DNA of 47,784 nt, taken from NCBI RefSeq assembly GCF_019754295.1, contig NZ_VIRV01000017.1:1-47784 (forward strand), read 5' to 3'. Positions 26,744 through 35,442 of this stretch are shown here, piece after piece; the first letter of the stretch is position 1; the number at the start of each line of letters is the position of its first letter. Below the pieces are notes generated by a model that searched no databases, was not told where the DNA came from, and saw nothing but the letters and a program-made list of their open reading frames with translations. The stretch comes from Sellimonas caecigallum (lineage in GTDB: Bacteria; Bacillota; Clostridia; Lachnospirales; Lachnospiraceae). Position numbers and translations under genes: made by a program.

Positions 26744-26772
26744 TTGCTTTTCGCTTTTGAGTGTAGTATAGT
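26744..26772 (+). promoter_or_regulatory. Promoter for purB
   Basis: TTGCTT (26744-26749), a 17-base spacer and TATAGT (26767-26772), 46 bases before the GTG start. Confidence 0.65.
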
Positions 26773-26818
26773 AGGGATGCACAAAACGAGTTTAATTAAG
26801 AAAAGGAGTACGGAAACA

Positions 26819-28249
26819 GTGAACGACAAATATCAAAGCCCATTATCAGAAAGATATGCAAGTAAAGAAATGCAGTACATTTTTTCTCCGGATATGAAAT
26901 TTCGCACATGGAGAAAACTCTGGATTGCACTGGCAGAAACAGAAAAAGAACTTGGTCTTCCGATCACAGAAGAACAGATTGAAGAGCTGAAAGCGCACGC
27001 TGATGATATCAATTATGACGTGGCAAAAGAAAGAGAGAAGATTGTACGCCATGATGTTATGTCCCATGTTTACGCTTATGGACAGCAGTGCCCGAAAGCC
27101 AAAGGAATCATTCATCTGGGAGCCACTTCCTGTTACGTGGGAGACAACACAGATATTATCGTTATGTCTGAAGCGCTGAAGCTTGTGAAAAAGAAACTGG
27201 TCAATGTTATCGCAGAACTTGCCAAATTTGCGGACACATACAAGGCGCAGCCGACACTTGCATTTACTCATTTCCAGCCGGCACAGCCAACGACAGTGGG
27301 AAAAAGAGCGACACTTTGGCTTCAGGAATTTCTGATGGATCTCGAAGATCTGGAATATGTCAGTGGAACGCTTAAGCTTCTCGGATCAAAAGGTACGACA
27401 GGAACGCAGGCAAGCTTTCTGGAACTTTTTGAGGGTGATCAGGAGACGATTGACAAGATTGATCCGATGATCGCTGAGAAGATGGGATTCAAAGCATGTT
27501 ATCCGGTATCGGGACAGACATATTCGAGAAAAGTGGATACAAGAGTGCTGAATGTCCTTGCAGGAATTGCCGCCAGCGCTCATAAGATGTCCAATGACAT
27601 TCGGCTCCTTCAGCATCTGAAAGAAGTAGAAGAACCGTTTGAAAAAACACAGATTGGTTCTTCGGCTATGGCTTACAAGAGAAATCCGATGAGAAGTGAA
27701 CGGATTGCATCCTTATCACGTTATGTCATGGTTGATGCACTGAACCCGGCTATCACATCCGCGACTCAGTGGTTTGAAAGAACGTTGGACGATTCCGCGA
27801 ACAAGCGTCTTTCCGTCCCGGAAGGTTTCCTTGCCATCGATGGTATTCTGGATCTTTGTCTGAACGTTGTAGATGGTCTCGTTGTTTATCCGAAGGTAAT
27901 TGAAAAACGTCTTATGTCTGAGCTTCCGTTTATGGCTACGGAAAATATCATGATGGATGCAGTGAAGGCGGGAGGAGACAGACAGGAACTTCATGAAAGA
28001 ATTCGAGAGCTTTCCATGGAAGCGGGCCGCAATGTGAAAGAAAAAGGTCTTGACAATAACCTTCTGGAGCTTATCGCTGCCGACCCTGCATTTAACCTCA
28101 GCCTGGATGAATTGAAAAAGACCATGGATCCTGCAAGATACACTGGCCGCTCCAAAGAACAGGTGGATGCATTCCTATCAAAGGTTGTAAATCCGGTTCT
28201 TGACAAGTACAAAGACACACTTGGAATGAAAGCAGAGATCAATGTATAA
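26819..28249 (+). CDS. purB: Adenylosuccinate lyase
   Basis: A 476-residue fumarase/aspartase-superfamily enzyme that acts twice in purine synthesis, releasing fumarate from SAICAR and from adenylosuccinate. The family signature is present as [15 protein letters not shown] (about 280-294), and the N-terminus [14 protein letters not shown] is typical of the longer PurB type found in clostridia and animals. GTG 26819 is chosen because an AAAAGGAG ribosome site precedes it and the promoter lies just upstream; a longer frame starts at ATG 26744, inside the -35 box, and cannot be the start. Confidence 0.95.
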   Translation: MNDKYQSPLSERYASKEMQYIFSPDMKFRTWRKLWIALAETEKELGLPITEEQIEELKAHADDINYDVAKEREKIVRHDVMSHVYAYGQQCPKAKGIIHLGATSCYVGDNTDIIVMSEALKLVKKKLVNVIAELAKFADTYKAQPTLAFTHFQPAQPTTVGKRATLWLQEFLMDLEDLEYVSGTLKLLGSKGTTGTQASFLELFEGDQETIDKIDPMIAEKMGFKACYPVSGQTYSRKVDTRVLNVLAGIAASAHKMSNDIRLLQHLKEVEEPFEKTQIGSSAMAYKRNPMRSERIASLSRYVMVDALNPAITSATQWFERTLDDSANKRLSVPEGFLAIDGILDLCLNVVDGLVVYPKVIEKRLMSELPFMATENIMMDAVKAGGDRQELHERIRELSMEAGRNVKEKGLDNNLLELIAADPAFNLSLDELKKTMDPARYTGRSKEQVDAFLSKVVNPVLDKYKDTLGMKAEINV

Positions 28250-28337
28250 TGCATCGCGGACGTGTCACAGAACAAATTGATAAAAAAATAGCAAATTGCA
28301 TAAAAGAAAAATATGTTGCAAAGATTTGAATAAGTAA

Positions 28338-28392
28338 AACAGGCGCGGATGCTCGATAACAGGGCGTTTCCGGGCTTGTTTTATTTTTTACA
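28338..28392 (+). terminator. Terminator after purB
   Basis: AAAACAGGCGCGGA (from about 28338) pairs imperfectly with TCCGGGCTTGTTTT around an internal GC-rich segment and is followed by TATTTTTT. The rest of the 286-base gap holds the next promoter and nothing else recognisable. Confidence 0.7.
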
Positions 28393-28453
28393 AATATGTT
28401 ACAGGATAAAATTGTGCAATTCCAACAAAATACATATGAAATTCGAAAGATTC

Positions 28454-28482
28454 TTGTGAAATAGATGAAAAAGTGGTATCAT
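28454..28482 (+). promoter_or_regulatory. Promoter for the AGCS symporter
   Basis: TTGTGA (28454-28459), 17-base spacer, TATCAT (28477-28482), 53 bases before the start codon. Confidence 0.55.
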
Positions 28483-28535
28483 TAATATGTCAGGAATAAA
28501 TATTCAAAACATCTATAGGAAAAGGAGGGATTGTT

Positions 28536-29948
28536 GTGGATACGTTAAATAATATCGTACTTACAATTCAAAATTATCTTTCAAACTACATCCTGATCGT
28601 AGCGCTTGTTTTTGGAGGCATCTGGTTCTCTATCCGAACTGGTTTTATCCAGGTTCGTGGCTTCACAGAAGGAATGAGGAGAACATTCGGCGGTCTCTTT
28701 TCTAAAAAAGGCGAAGCTGGAAAAGACGGTATGAGTTCTTTCCAGGCGCTTGCAACGGCAATCGCTGCACAGGTAGGTACAGGAAATATTGCAGGGGCTG
28801 CAACGGCGATCGCAATCGGTGGACCTGGCGCGATTTTCTGGATGTGGGTTGCTGCATTCCTTGGAATGGCAACGATCTACTGTGAAGCTATCATGGCACA
28901 GAAATACAAAAAAGTAGGTTCCGATGGAGTAGTAACCGGAGGTCCGGTATACTATATCCGTGCAGCTTTTAAAGGCGCATTCGGGAAAGTACTGGCGGCA
29001 ATTTTTGCTGTGCTTCTGATTTTTGCACTTGGGTTCATGGGGAATGCGGTACAGTCCAACTCCATCGCTTCTTCCTTCCACACGGCATTCGGCATCCCGC
29101 AGTGGATTACAGGCGTTGTGGTAGCTGTTGTCTGTCTCTTCATCTTCACAGGCGGTATGAAGAGAATCGCGAAGGTAACAGAATGGATGGTTCCGATTAT
29201 GGCGGCATTGTATATTGTCGGCTCCCTGATCATTATTTTCTACAACTGGAGGAACATCCCGACAGCTTTCTATGAAATTTTTGTAGGAGCATTTGCACCG
29301 TCCGCAATTGCCGGAGGAGCAGTCGGAGCAACGATCAAGCTTGCCATCACAAAAGGTGTTGCAAGAGGACTTTTCTCCAATGAAGCTGGTATGGGTTCCA
29401 CTCCGCACGCACACGCAGTTGCAAAAGTAGATCATCCAGTACAACAGGGATTTGTAGCCATGACTGGCGTATTTATCGATACATTCATCGTTTTAACAAT
29501 GACAGCGCTTGTTATCGTGACGACACGTGCACTTCCGGAATCATACGCTGTTGTCGATGGAGGTTACACTGGAGCCGAACTGAGCCAGTTTGCTTATTCT
29601 CTGGTGTATGGGAAATTTGGAGAGATCTTTATAGCGATCTGTATGTTCTTCTTCGCATCCTCCACGATCATTGGATGGTATTTCTTTGGCGAAGCAAACA
29701 TCAAATATCTGTTTGGACCAAAAGCGGTTCCGATTTATGCAGTGCTTGTGTGCGTCTGTGTAGTGCTCGGATCACTTGCACAGGTAGACCTTGTATGGAA
29801 TATGGCAGACTGCTTCAACAGTATGATGGTTGTACCGAATATTATTGCTCTGTTTGCTCTTAGCGGTATGATCAAGAAAGTTCATGATGATTACTTTAAG
29901 AACTTCCTGCCGAAGCATCCGGAGTTACAGAAAAAGAAAAGAAAATAA
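28536..29948 (+). CDS. Sodium:alanine/glycine symporter (AGCS family)
   Basis: A 470-residue membrane symporter for alanine and/or glycine with sodium. About ten or eleven transmembrane segments are visible. Family landmarks are ALATAIAAQVGTGNIAGAATA (about 73-93) and the GLFSNEAGMGSTPHAHA segment near residue 282. GTG 28536 has an AAAGGAGGG ribosome site. It lies directly upstream of the glycine riboswitch and grd operon, so glycine is the likely substrate. It has its own promoter and is not itself preceded by the riboswitch. Confidence 0.92.
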   Translation: MDTLNNIVLTIQNYLSNYILIVALVFGGIWFSIRTGFIQVRGFTEGMRRTFGGLFSKKGEAGKDGMSSFQALATAIAAQVGTGNIAGAATAIAIGGPGAIFWMWVAAFLGMATIYCEAIMAQKYKKVGSDGVVTGGPVYYIRAAFKGAFGKVLAAIFAVLLIFALGFMGNAVQSNSIASSFHTAFGIPQWITGVVVAVVCLFIFTGGMKRIAKVTEWMVPIMAALYIVGSLIIIFYNWRNIPTAFYEIFVGAFAPSAIAGGAVGATIKLAITKGVARGLFSNEAGMGSTPHAHAVAKVDHPVQQGFVAMTGVFIDTFIVLTMTALVIVTTRALPESYAVVDGGYTGAELSQFAYSLVYGKFGEIFIAICMFFFASSTIIGWYFFGEANIKYLFGPKAVPIYAVLVCVCVVLGSLAQVDLVWNMADCFNSMMVVPNIIALFALSGMIKKVHDDYFKNFLPKHPELQKKKRK

Positions 29949-30017
29949 GTCTAAGCAATCAGTATGACGAGGCGTGATTACTTATAGAAAAAAACTATGT
30001 GCAATTTTGATAAAAAG

Positions 30018-30047
30018 CTGGCAATCTATAAATAATTATGATATACT
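30018..30047 (+). promoter_or_regulatory. Probable promoter of the riboswitch-grd transcript
   Basis: TATACT (30042-30047) with a weak -35, CTGGCA (30018-30023), at 18 bases. It lies about 65 bases before the aptamer. Confidence 0.45.
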
Positions 30048-30110
30048 TTAAACAGATTTGTGAAGGACACATATGATTATAAAAAATGAATAGTGGGATG
30101 ATTTTTCCTG

Positions 30111-30206
30111 CGAGAGAGTTCACTTCAAGAACCGCCGAAGATGCAAGCCTTTGTATGAAAAGGTGAAACTTTCAGGCAAAAGGATCGGGGAAAGGACCAC
30201 ACTCTG
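30111..30206 (+). ncRNA. Glycine riboswitch aptamer (single)
   Basis: The conserved glycine-aptamer core is present: CCGCCGAAG, GCAAGCC, a variable hairpin, TGAAACTTTCAGGCAAAAGG, then GGACCACACTCTG. The closing stem P1 is AGAGT (30115-30119) with ACTCT (30201-30205). Only one aptamer is seen. It binds glycine and, with the following terminator, should switch on the glycine reductase genes when glycine is abundant. The 362-base gap between the symporter and grdX is explained by promoter, aptamer and expression platform. Confidence 0.93.
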
Positions 30207-30250
30207 AATCATGTATAGTTTCATTAAATCAGAACGTACATAAGACAGAA

Positions 30251-30297
30251 GGGCGGCCTTGAGTTCAGCAGTTTGCGGAACCAAAGCCGCCTTTTTT
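30251..30297 (+). terminator. Riboswitch expression-platform terminator
   Basis: GGCGGCCTTGAGTTC (30252-30266) pairs with GAACCAAAGCCGCC (30278-30291) with small bulges, followed by six T (30292-30297). It lies between the aptamer and grdX, so glycine binding probably decides read-through. Confidence 0.88.
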
Positions 30298-30310
30298 ACA
30301 GGAAGAGAGT

Positions 30311-30694
30311 ATGAAGAAAGATTTTAGAATCATTACAAACAATCCGCTTGTCCTGGAAAAACTTGGGGATGAGTATCAAGTGGAATATTATGAAATTTCC
30401 TATGAAGATGTTTTGAAAAAAGTCAGAGATGAGGTGTACAAGGGGTATCGTCTCCTTACCCATCCGTTATCCGGAAGCGTAAAACCAAATGAGACGCCTT
30501 ACAAATCGGTCATGGTATCGGTTTCTAAGAGCGGGGCAGATCCGGATGGAATGAAAATTATTGAAAATGCGATTGCAGCCTGCAAAAAGTTCGAGTTTAA
30601 GTCGGATAAATACAAACCGCAGGTTTATGAGGATTTCAGACTGATTGATTATACACTGATATCCAGCGCGCTCCCGTCAGCGGAAGCGTGGTAA
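30311..30694 (+). CDS. grdX: GrdX family protein
   Basis: A 127-residue small protein beginning MKKDFRIITNNP, with a conserved RLLTHPLSGSVKPNETPYKS segment in the middle and a C-terminal LIDYTLI segment. It matches the GrdX family found at the head of glycine reductase operons; its biochemical role is unknown. It has no signal or membrane segment. It starts 14 bases after the riboswitch terminator and is the first gene controlled by it. GGAAGAG is the ribosome site. Confidence 0.88.
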   Translation: MKKDFRIITNNPLVLEKLGDEYQVEYYEISYEDVLKKVRDEVYKGYRLLTHPLSGSVKPNETPYKSVMVSVSKSGADPDGMKIIENAIAACKKFEFKSDKYKPQVYEDFRLIDYTLISSALPSAEAW

Positions 30695-30763
30695 GACAAC
30701 GGCTATAAAGTACAAGGTGTACTTTGGGGCATACAATTCACATTTTAGAAGGAGGGAATTACA

Positions 30764-32044
30764 GTGAAATTAGAAGTGGGTCACATTTTTATTAAGGACA
30801 TCCAGTTTGGTGCTGAATCCAAAATCGAAGACGGTGTTCTTTATGTATCCGAAGAAGCTGTAAAAGAAGTTGTCCTTGAGGACGAGCACATTGCAAGTGT
30901 AAAATTTGATATCGCAAGACCAGGAGAAAGTGTAAGAATCACTCCGGTTAAAGACGTTATTGAACCTCGTGTCAAAGTAGAAGGAAGAGGAGGAGTTTTC
31001 CCGGGCGTTATCTCTAAAGTTGACACAGTAGGAGAAGGAAAAACATATGCGTTAAAAGGAATGGCTGTTGTTACAGCAGGTAAGATCGTCGGATTCCAGG
31101 AAGGTATCATTGATATGACAGGTCCTGGAGCAGACTACACACCATTCTCCAAACTGAATAACCTTGTTGTTGTATGTGAACCGGTTGAAGGAATCAAACA
31201 GCACGACTATGAAAAAGCAGTTCGCTTTGCTGGTTTCCGTGTAGCTGTATATCTTGGAGAACTTGCAAGAAATCTCACACCGGATGAAACAAAAGTATAC
31301 GAAACATACGGAATCAAAGAAGGAATGGAAAAACTTCCGGGACTTCCGAGAGTAGCATATGTTCAGATGCTTCAGAGTCAGGGACTTCTGCATGATACAT
31401 ATGTTTACGGAGTGGATGCAAAGAAAACTCTTTCTACGATCATCAATCCGACAGAAGTAATGGACGGAGCAATCGTTTCCGGTAACTGTGTATCTGCATG
31501 TGATAAGAACCCTACATATGTTCACGAAAACAATCCGGTTGTTCACGATCTGTTCGAAGAACATGGAAAGACAATCAACTTTGTATGTCAGATTCTTACA
31601 AACGAAAACGTTTATCTTGCAGATAAACAGCGCTCCTCAGACTGGACAGCAAAACTTTGCCGTCTTCTTGATCTGGATGCTGTCATCGTATCTCAGGAAG
31701 GATTCGGTAACCCGGATACAGACCTTATCATGAACTGCAAGAAGATCGAAGCAGAAGGTGTGAAGACTGTCATCATCACAGACGAATATGCAGGACGCGA
31801 TGGAAAATCCCAGTCACTTGCTGACGCTGATGCAGCCGCTGACGCTGTTGTAACAGGTGGTAATGCAAACCAGGTAATCGTACTTCCGAAGCTTGACAAA
31901 GTCATCGGAACACTGGATTATGTAAACACGATCGCTGGTGGTAACGAACACAGCTTACGTGAAGACGGAACGATCGAAGTAGAAATCCAGGCAATTACAG
32001 GTGCAACAAACGAAACAGGATTTGGTTACTTAAGCGCCAGATAG
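30764..32044 (+). CDS. grdE: Glycine reductase complex protein B, GrdE proprotein
   Basis: A 426-residue proprotein of the substrate-binding component of glycine reductase. It self-cleaves between Asn241 and Cys242 (SGNCVSAC), giving two chains; the Cys becomes the pyruvoyl group that forms a Schiff base with glycine. That site falls at the same residue numbers as reported for the Clostridium sticklandii protein. GTG 30764 follows an AAGGAGGG ribosome site. It lies 69 bases after grdX and 18 before grdB. Codon use is strongly biased (mostly GTA/GAA/AAA), consistent with high expression of a major catabolic enzyme. Confidence 0.95.
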   Translation: MKLEVGHIFIKDIQFGAESKIEDGVLYVSEEAVKEVVLEDEHIASVKFDIARPGESVRITPVKDVIEPRVKVEGRGGVFPGVISKVDTVGEGKTYALKGMAVVTAGKIVGFQEGIIDMTGPGADYTPFSKLNNLVVVCEPVEGIKQHDYEKAVRFAGFRVAVYLGELARNLTPDETKVYETYGIKEGMEKLPGLPRVAYVQMLQSQGLLHDTYVYGVDAKKTLSTIINPTEVMDGAIVSGNCVSACDKNPTYVHENNPVVHDLFEEHGKTINFVCQILTNENVYLADKQRSSDWTAKLCRLLDLDAVIVSQEGFGNPDTDLIMNCKKIEAEGVKTVIITDEYAGRDGKSQSLADADAAADAVVTGGNANQVIVLPKLDKVIGTLDYVNTIAGGNEHSLREDGTIEVEIQAITGATNETGFGYLSAR

Positions 32045-32062
32045 TGAAGGAGGAAGAAAAGG

Positions 32063-33370
32063 ATGTTAAAAGTAGTTCATTATATCAATCAGTTCTTCGC
32101 TAATATTGGTGGAGAAGAAAAAGCTGATTACCCGGTAGAAGTTCGCGAAGGCGAAGTTGTCGGACCAGGTATGGCATTTAAACAGGCATTCGGAGAAGAA
32201 GCAGAAATCGTTGCAACAATCATCTGCGGTGACTCTTATTTCAACGAAAACCTTGACAAAGCAAAAGCTGAAATTCTTGAAGTTGTAAAGAAATACAGCC
32301 CGGACGTATTCGTAGCTGGACCGGCATTCAACGCTGGACGTTACGGAGTGGCATGTGGAACAATCTGCGACGCAGTTCAGGAAGAACTTGGTATTCCGGC
32401 TGTTACAGGTATGTACACAGAAAACCCAGGTGCAGACATGTTCAAGAACAAAGTCTACACAGTATCTACAAAGAACTCTGCAGCAGGTATGAGAGGCGCG
32501 GTTTCCAAGATGGCTCCATTAGCTCTCAAACTTGCTAAGAAAGAAGCAATCGGCGCTTCCTGCCAGGAAGGATATATGCCGAATGGTGTTCGTGTGAACT
32601 TCTTCGAAGAAGAAAGAGGATCCAAACGTGCTGTTAAGATGCTTCTTAAGAAATTAGCAGACAAGCCGTTCGAGACAGAGTACCCGATGCCGACATTCGA
32701 CAGAGTTGCTCCGAACCCGGCTGTAAAAGATCTCTCCAAAGCTACGATCGCTCTTGTTACATCTGGCGGTATCGTACCGAAAGGAAATCCGGACCACATC
32801 GAAAGCTCCAACGCTTCCAAATACGGCGAATACAGCATCGCTGGTGTGGATGATCTTACAGAAGAAACATTTGAAACAGCTCACGGTGGATATGACCCGG
32901 TATATGCAAACGAAGATGCAGACCGCGTACTTCCGGTAGACGTTCTCCGTGAAATGGAAAAAGAAGGAAAGATCGGAAAACTGTATGACAAATTCTATAC
33001 AACAGTAGGTAACGGAACAGCCGTTGCTTCTGCGAAAGCATTTGCTGAAGAATTTGCTCCGAAGATGAAAGCAGACGGAGTAGATGCAGTTATCTTAACC
33101 TCTACATGAGGTACCTGTACGCGTTGCGGTGCAACGCTCGTTAAAGGTATCGAAGCAGCTGGACTTCCGGTTGTTCATATCTGTACTGTAACACCAATCT
33201 CCATGACAGTTGGTGCCAACAGAATCGTACCGGCTATTGCCATCCCTCATCCGCTTGGTAATCCGGCACTTACAAAAGAAGAAGAATACGAGCTTCGTAA
33301 AGGCATCGTAGAAAAAGCACTGAATGCTTTGACTACAGAAGTAGAAGATCAGACAATCTTCGATAACTAA
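32063..33370 (+). CDS. grdB: Glycine reductase complex selenoprotein B (GrdB), Sec at internal TGA
   Basis: A 435-residue selenoprotein. The frame from ATG 32063 reaches TGA at 33107-33109, which encodes selenocysteine 349, and continues in frame to TAA at 33368-33370. The residues after it, GTCTRCGATLVKGIE, give the U-x2-C-x2-C active site of GrdB. The Sec attacks the GrdE-bound glycine Schiff base and passes the carboxymethyl group to GrdA. A hairpin suited to a bacterial SECIS follows the TGA. Length and Sec position match the family. Automatic annotation would split or truncate this gene at 33109. Confidence 0.96.
33107..33150 (+). promoter_or_regulatory. Candidate SECIS element of grdB
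   Basis: Starting at the Sec TGA, GCGTTGC (33121-33127) pairs with GCAACGC (33131-33137) around a GGT loop, with GGTACC and GGTATC flanks. The spacing of the hairpin to the TGA fits a bacterial SECIS recognised by SelB. Confidence 0.7.
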
Positions 33371-33408
33371 GCCAAAGAGGACTCTTTTCTGACGTCATGT
33401 GGAAATAG

Positions 33409-33437
33409 GCATACAGGCGGAACCCCTGCCTGTATGC
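33409..33437 (+). other. Intergenic hairpin between grdB and trxB
   Basis: GCATACAGGC (33409-33418) pairs perfectly with GCCTGTATGC (33428-33437). There is no T-run after it, so it is more likely an mRNA stability or processing hairpin than a terminator. Confidence 0.65.
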
Positions 33438-33476
33438 TGAAGATAAAGACTAAAAAGAAAGAAGGAGTAAAGCGTT

Positions 33477-34415
33477 ATGAGCAAAATTTATGACGTAATT
33501 ATCCTGGGAGCAGGACCGGCAGGTTTGGCTGCAGGACTGTATGCAGGAAGAAGCCGTCTGTCTACCCTCATCATCGAAAAAGGTAAAGACGGCGGACAGA
33601 TTGCAATCACGGATGAAATCGAAAACTATCCGGGACAGATTGTAGAAGGTGAAAGCGGACCTTCTTTAATTGCGAGAATGACAGAACAGGTTGAAAAATT
33701 CGGAGCTGAAAGAGTGACAGATGTAATCAATTCTGTTGAGCTGGAAGGCGAAGTAAAGAAACTGAAAAGTGCCAAGGCAGAATATCTTGGAAAGACAGTT
33801 ATTATCGCAACAGGTGCTTTTGCACGTCCGATTGGATGTAAAGGCGAAAAAGAATTTATGGGCAAAGGTGTTTCCTATTGCGCAACATGCGATGCAAACT
33901 TCTTTGAAGACTTCGAAGTGTTTGTAGTCGGCGGCGGAGATTCTGCTGTTGAGGAAGCTATGTATCTGACAAAATTCGCAAGAAAAGTCACAATTATCCA
34001 CAGACGTGACGAACTTCGTGCAGCGAAGTCCATTCAGGAAAAAGCGTTTAAAAATGACAAACTCCATTTCTTATGGGATACAGTAGTAGAAGAACTCGAC
34101 GGAGACGGAATTCTTTCTTCCATGGTTGTTAAGAACGTGAAGACAGGCGAACTTACAACGATTGAAGCTGACGAAGAAGACGGGATGTTCGGTGTGTTTG
34201 GATTTATCGGAACAATCCCGAATTCCAAAATTTTCGAAGGAATCATCGACATGGATGAAAGAGGATATATCAAAGGCGATGAAAATATGCACACAAACAT
34301 CCCAGGTGTATTTGTTGCCGGAGATGTACGTATCAAGAGCTTACGCCAGGTTGTAACAGCAGCTGCAGACGGAGCGATCGCTGCTACACAGGCAGAAAAA
34401 TATATTAACGAATAA
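33477..34415 (+). CDS. trxB: Thioredoxin reductase of the glycine reductase system
   Basis: A 312-residue flavoprotein. FAD-binding motif GAGPAGLAAGLYAGR is at the N-terminus, redox disulfide CATC (Cys135/Cys138) in SYCATCDANFF, NADPH-binding GGGDSAVEEA follows, and the C-terminal FAD motif is GVFVAGDV near residue 280. It reduces the adjacent thioredoxin with NAD(P)H, supplying electrons to glycine reductase. It is placed inside the grd operon between grdB and grdA, as in amino-acid-fermenting clostridia. GAAGGAG precedes ATG 33477. Confidence 0.95.
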   Translation: MSKIYDVIILGAGPAGLAAGLYAGRSRLSTLIIEKGKDGGQIAITDEIENYPGQIVEGESGPSLIARMTEQVEKFGAERVTDVINSVELEGEVKKLKSAKAEYLGKTVIIATGAFARPIGCKGEKEFMGKGVSYCATCDANFFEDFEVFVVGGGDSAVEEAMYLTKFARKVTIIHRRDELRAAKSIQEKAFKNDKLHFLWDTVVEELDGDGILSSMVVKNVKTGELTTIEADEEDGMFGVFGFIGTIPNSKIFEGIIDMDERGYIKGDENMHTNIPGVFVAGDVRIKSLRQVVTAAADGAIAATQAEKYINE

Positions 34416-34441
34416 TCTTTTATAAGGAGGAGTTTTTAACA

Positions 34442-34762
34442 ATGTTAGAAGTAGATAAGAATACATTTGGACCAGAAGTTCTGGAAGCTGAAGGATATGT
34501 TTTAGTTGACTTTTTCGGAGACGGATGCGTTCCGTGTCAGGCTCTGATGCCGCACATTCATGCATACGCTGAAAAATACGGCGATAAGATCAAATTCACA
34601 TCCTTAAACACAACAAAAGCACGTCGTCTTGCTATCGGACAGAAGATCTTAGGTCTTCCGGTTATCGCTATCTACAAAGGCGGCGAAAAGGTAGAAGAAC
34701 TGGTTAAAGAAGACGCTACTCCGGAAGCAGTAGAAGAAATGATCAAAAAATACTACGCTTAA
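34442..34762 (+). CDS. trxA: Thioredoxin of the glycine reductase system
   Basis: A 106-residue thioredoxin-fold protein with active site GCVPC (Cys29/Cys32) in place of the common WCGPC; loss of the Trp and the Val-Pro pair is characteristic of glycine-reductase-linked thioredoxins. A cis-Pro segment (GLPVIAIYKGGEKVEEL) lies at about residues 75-91. It passes electrons from TrxB to the selenoprotein A reaction cycle. It starts 26 bases after trxB with an AAGGAGG ribosome site. Confidence 0.94.
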   Translation: MLEVDKNTFGPEVLEAEGYVLVDFFGDGCVPCQALMPHIHAYAEKYGDKIKFTSLNTTKARRLAIGQKILGLPVIAIYKGGEKVEELVKEDATPEAVEEMIKKYYA

Positions 34763-34880
34763 GGAAAAGCATAACAATGCGTAATTGCCCTATGGGCTTT
34801 ACGGAGGGCATGCCAGTGTCCTCGGATAAAAGTATCTGAAAACATATATTATTAAAATGAAGGGAAGGAGGAAAAACATC

Positions 34881-35354
34881 ATGGCAATTTTAGAAGGTAA
34901 AAAAGTCATTATTATTGGCGACCGTGATGGTGTTCCGGGACCGGCTATCGCAGAATGCGTAAAGACAGCCGGAGGAGAAATTGTTTTTTCTTCAACAGAA
35001 TGTTTCGTCTGAACGAGCGCAGGCGCAATGGATCTTGAGAATCAGAAGAGGGTTAAAGAATTCGCAGATGAATTCGGCGCAGAAAACCTTGTAGTAGTAC
35101 TTGGTGCTGCTGAAGGTGAAGCTGCTGGTCTTGCAGCTGAAACTGTAACAGCAGGTGACCCGACATTCGCAGGTCCATTGACAGGGGTCCAGCTTGGACT
35201 CACGACATATCACGTATGTGAACCAGAATTAAAAGCAGAGTTTGATGAAGCTGTTTATGATGAACAGGTAGGAATGATGGAAATGGTACTGGACGTTGAT
35301 GATATCGTCAGCGAAATGTCCGCTATCCGTGACGAATTCTGCAAATACTTATAA
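34881..35354 (+). CDS. grdA: Glycine reductase selenoprotein A (GrdA), Sec at internal TGA
   Basis: A 157-residue selenoprotein starting at ATG 34881 (GGAAGGAGG). TGA at 35010-35012 is codon 44 and encodes selenocysteine in the CFVU motif (Cys41, Sec44), at the same position as in known GrdA proteins; the frame continues to TAA at 35352-35354. It receives the carboxymethyl group from GrdB as a Se-carboxymethyl adduct, forms a selenide-sulfide with Cys41, and hands a ketene-like acetyl to protein C. A gene caller would report only 35028-35354. A SECIS is expected just after the TGA, but I could not resolve a clear stem by eye. Confidence 0.96.
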
Positions 35355-35382
35355 GAAGAATCTGAAGATTTCGGATTCCATG

Positions 35383-35414
35383 AGGCGGTGGGCGGAATGA
35401 GTCCGCCGCCTTTT
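35383..35414 (+). terminator. Terminator/attenuator between grdA and grdC
   Basis: GGCGGA (35391-35396) pairs with TCCGCC (35402-35407), and the stem continues with AGGC/GCCT across a small bulge, followed by TTTT. It could lower expression of grdCD relative to grdA. Confidence 0.7.
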
Positions 35415-35442
35415 ATCTTCAAAGAAAGGGTGGACACTAACA

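Noticed and set aside
28581-29444. 287-residue Cys-rich minus-strand frame
   Set aside because: Antisense to the AGCS symporter; the Cys richness comes from the complement of Ala/Gly codons.
30206-30250. Second glycine aptamer
   Set aside because: The CCGAAGG and CAGGCAAAAGGAC core is not repeated.
33107-33370. grdB as a truncated pseudogene
   Set aside because: The TGA is at the known Sec position, the downstream frame keeps the U-x2-C-x2-C site, and a SECIS-like hairpin follows.
35028-35354. Independent 108-residue gene
   Set aside because: It is the C-terminal part of GrdA after the Sec codon; ATG 35028 has no ribosome site.
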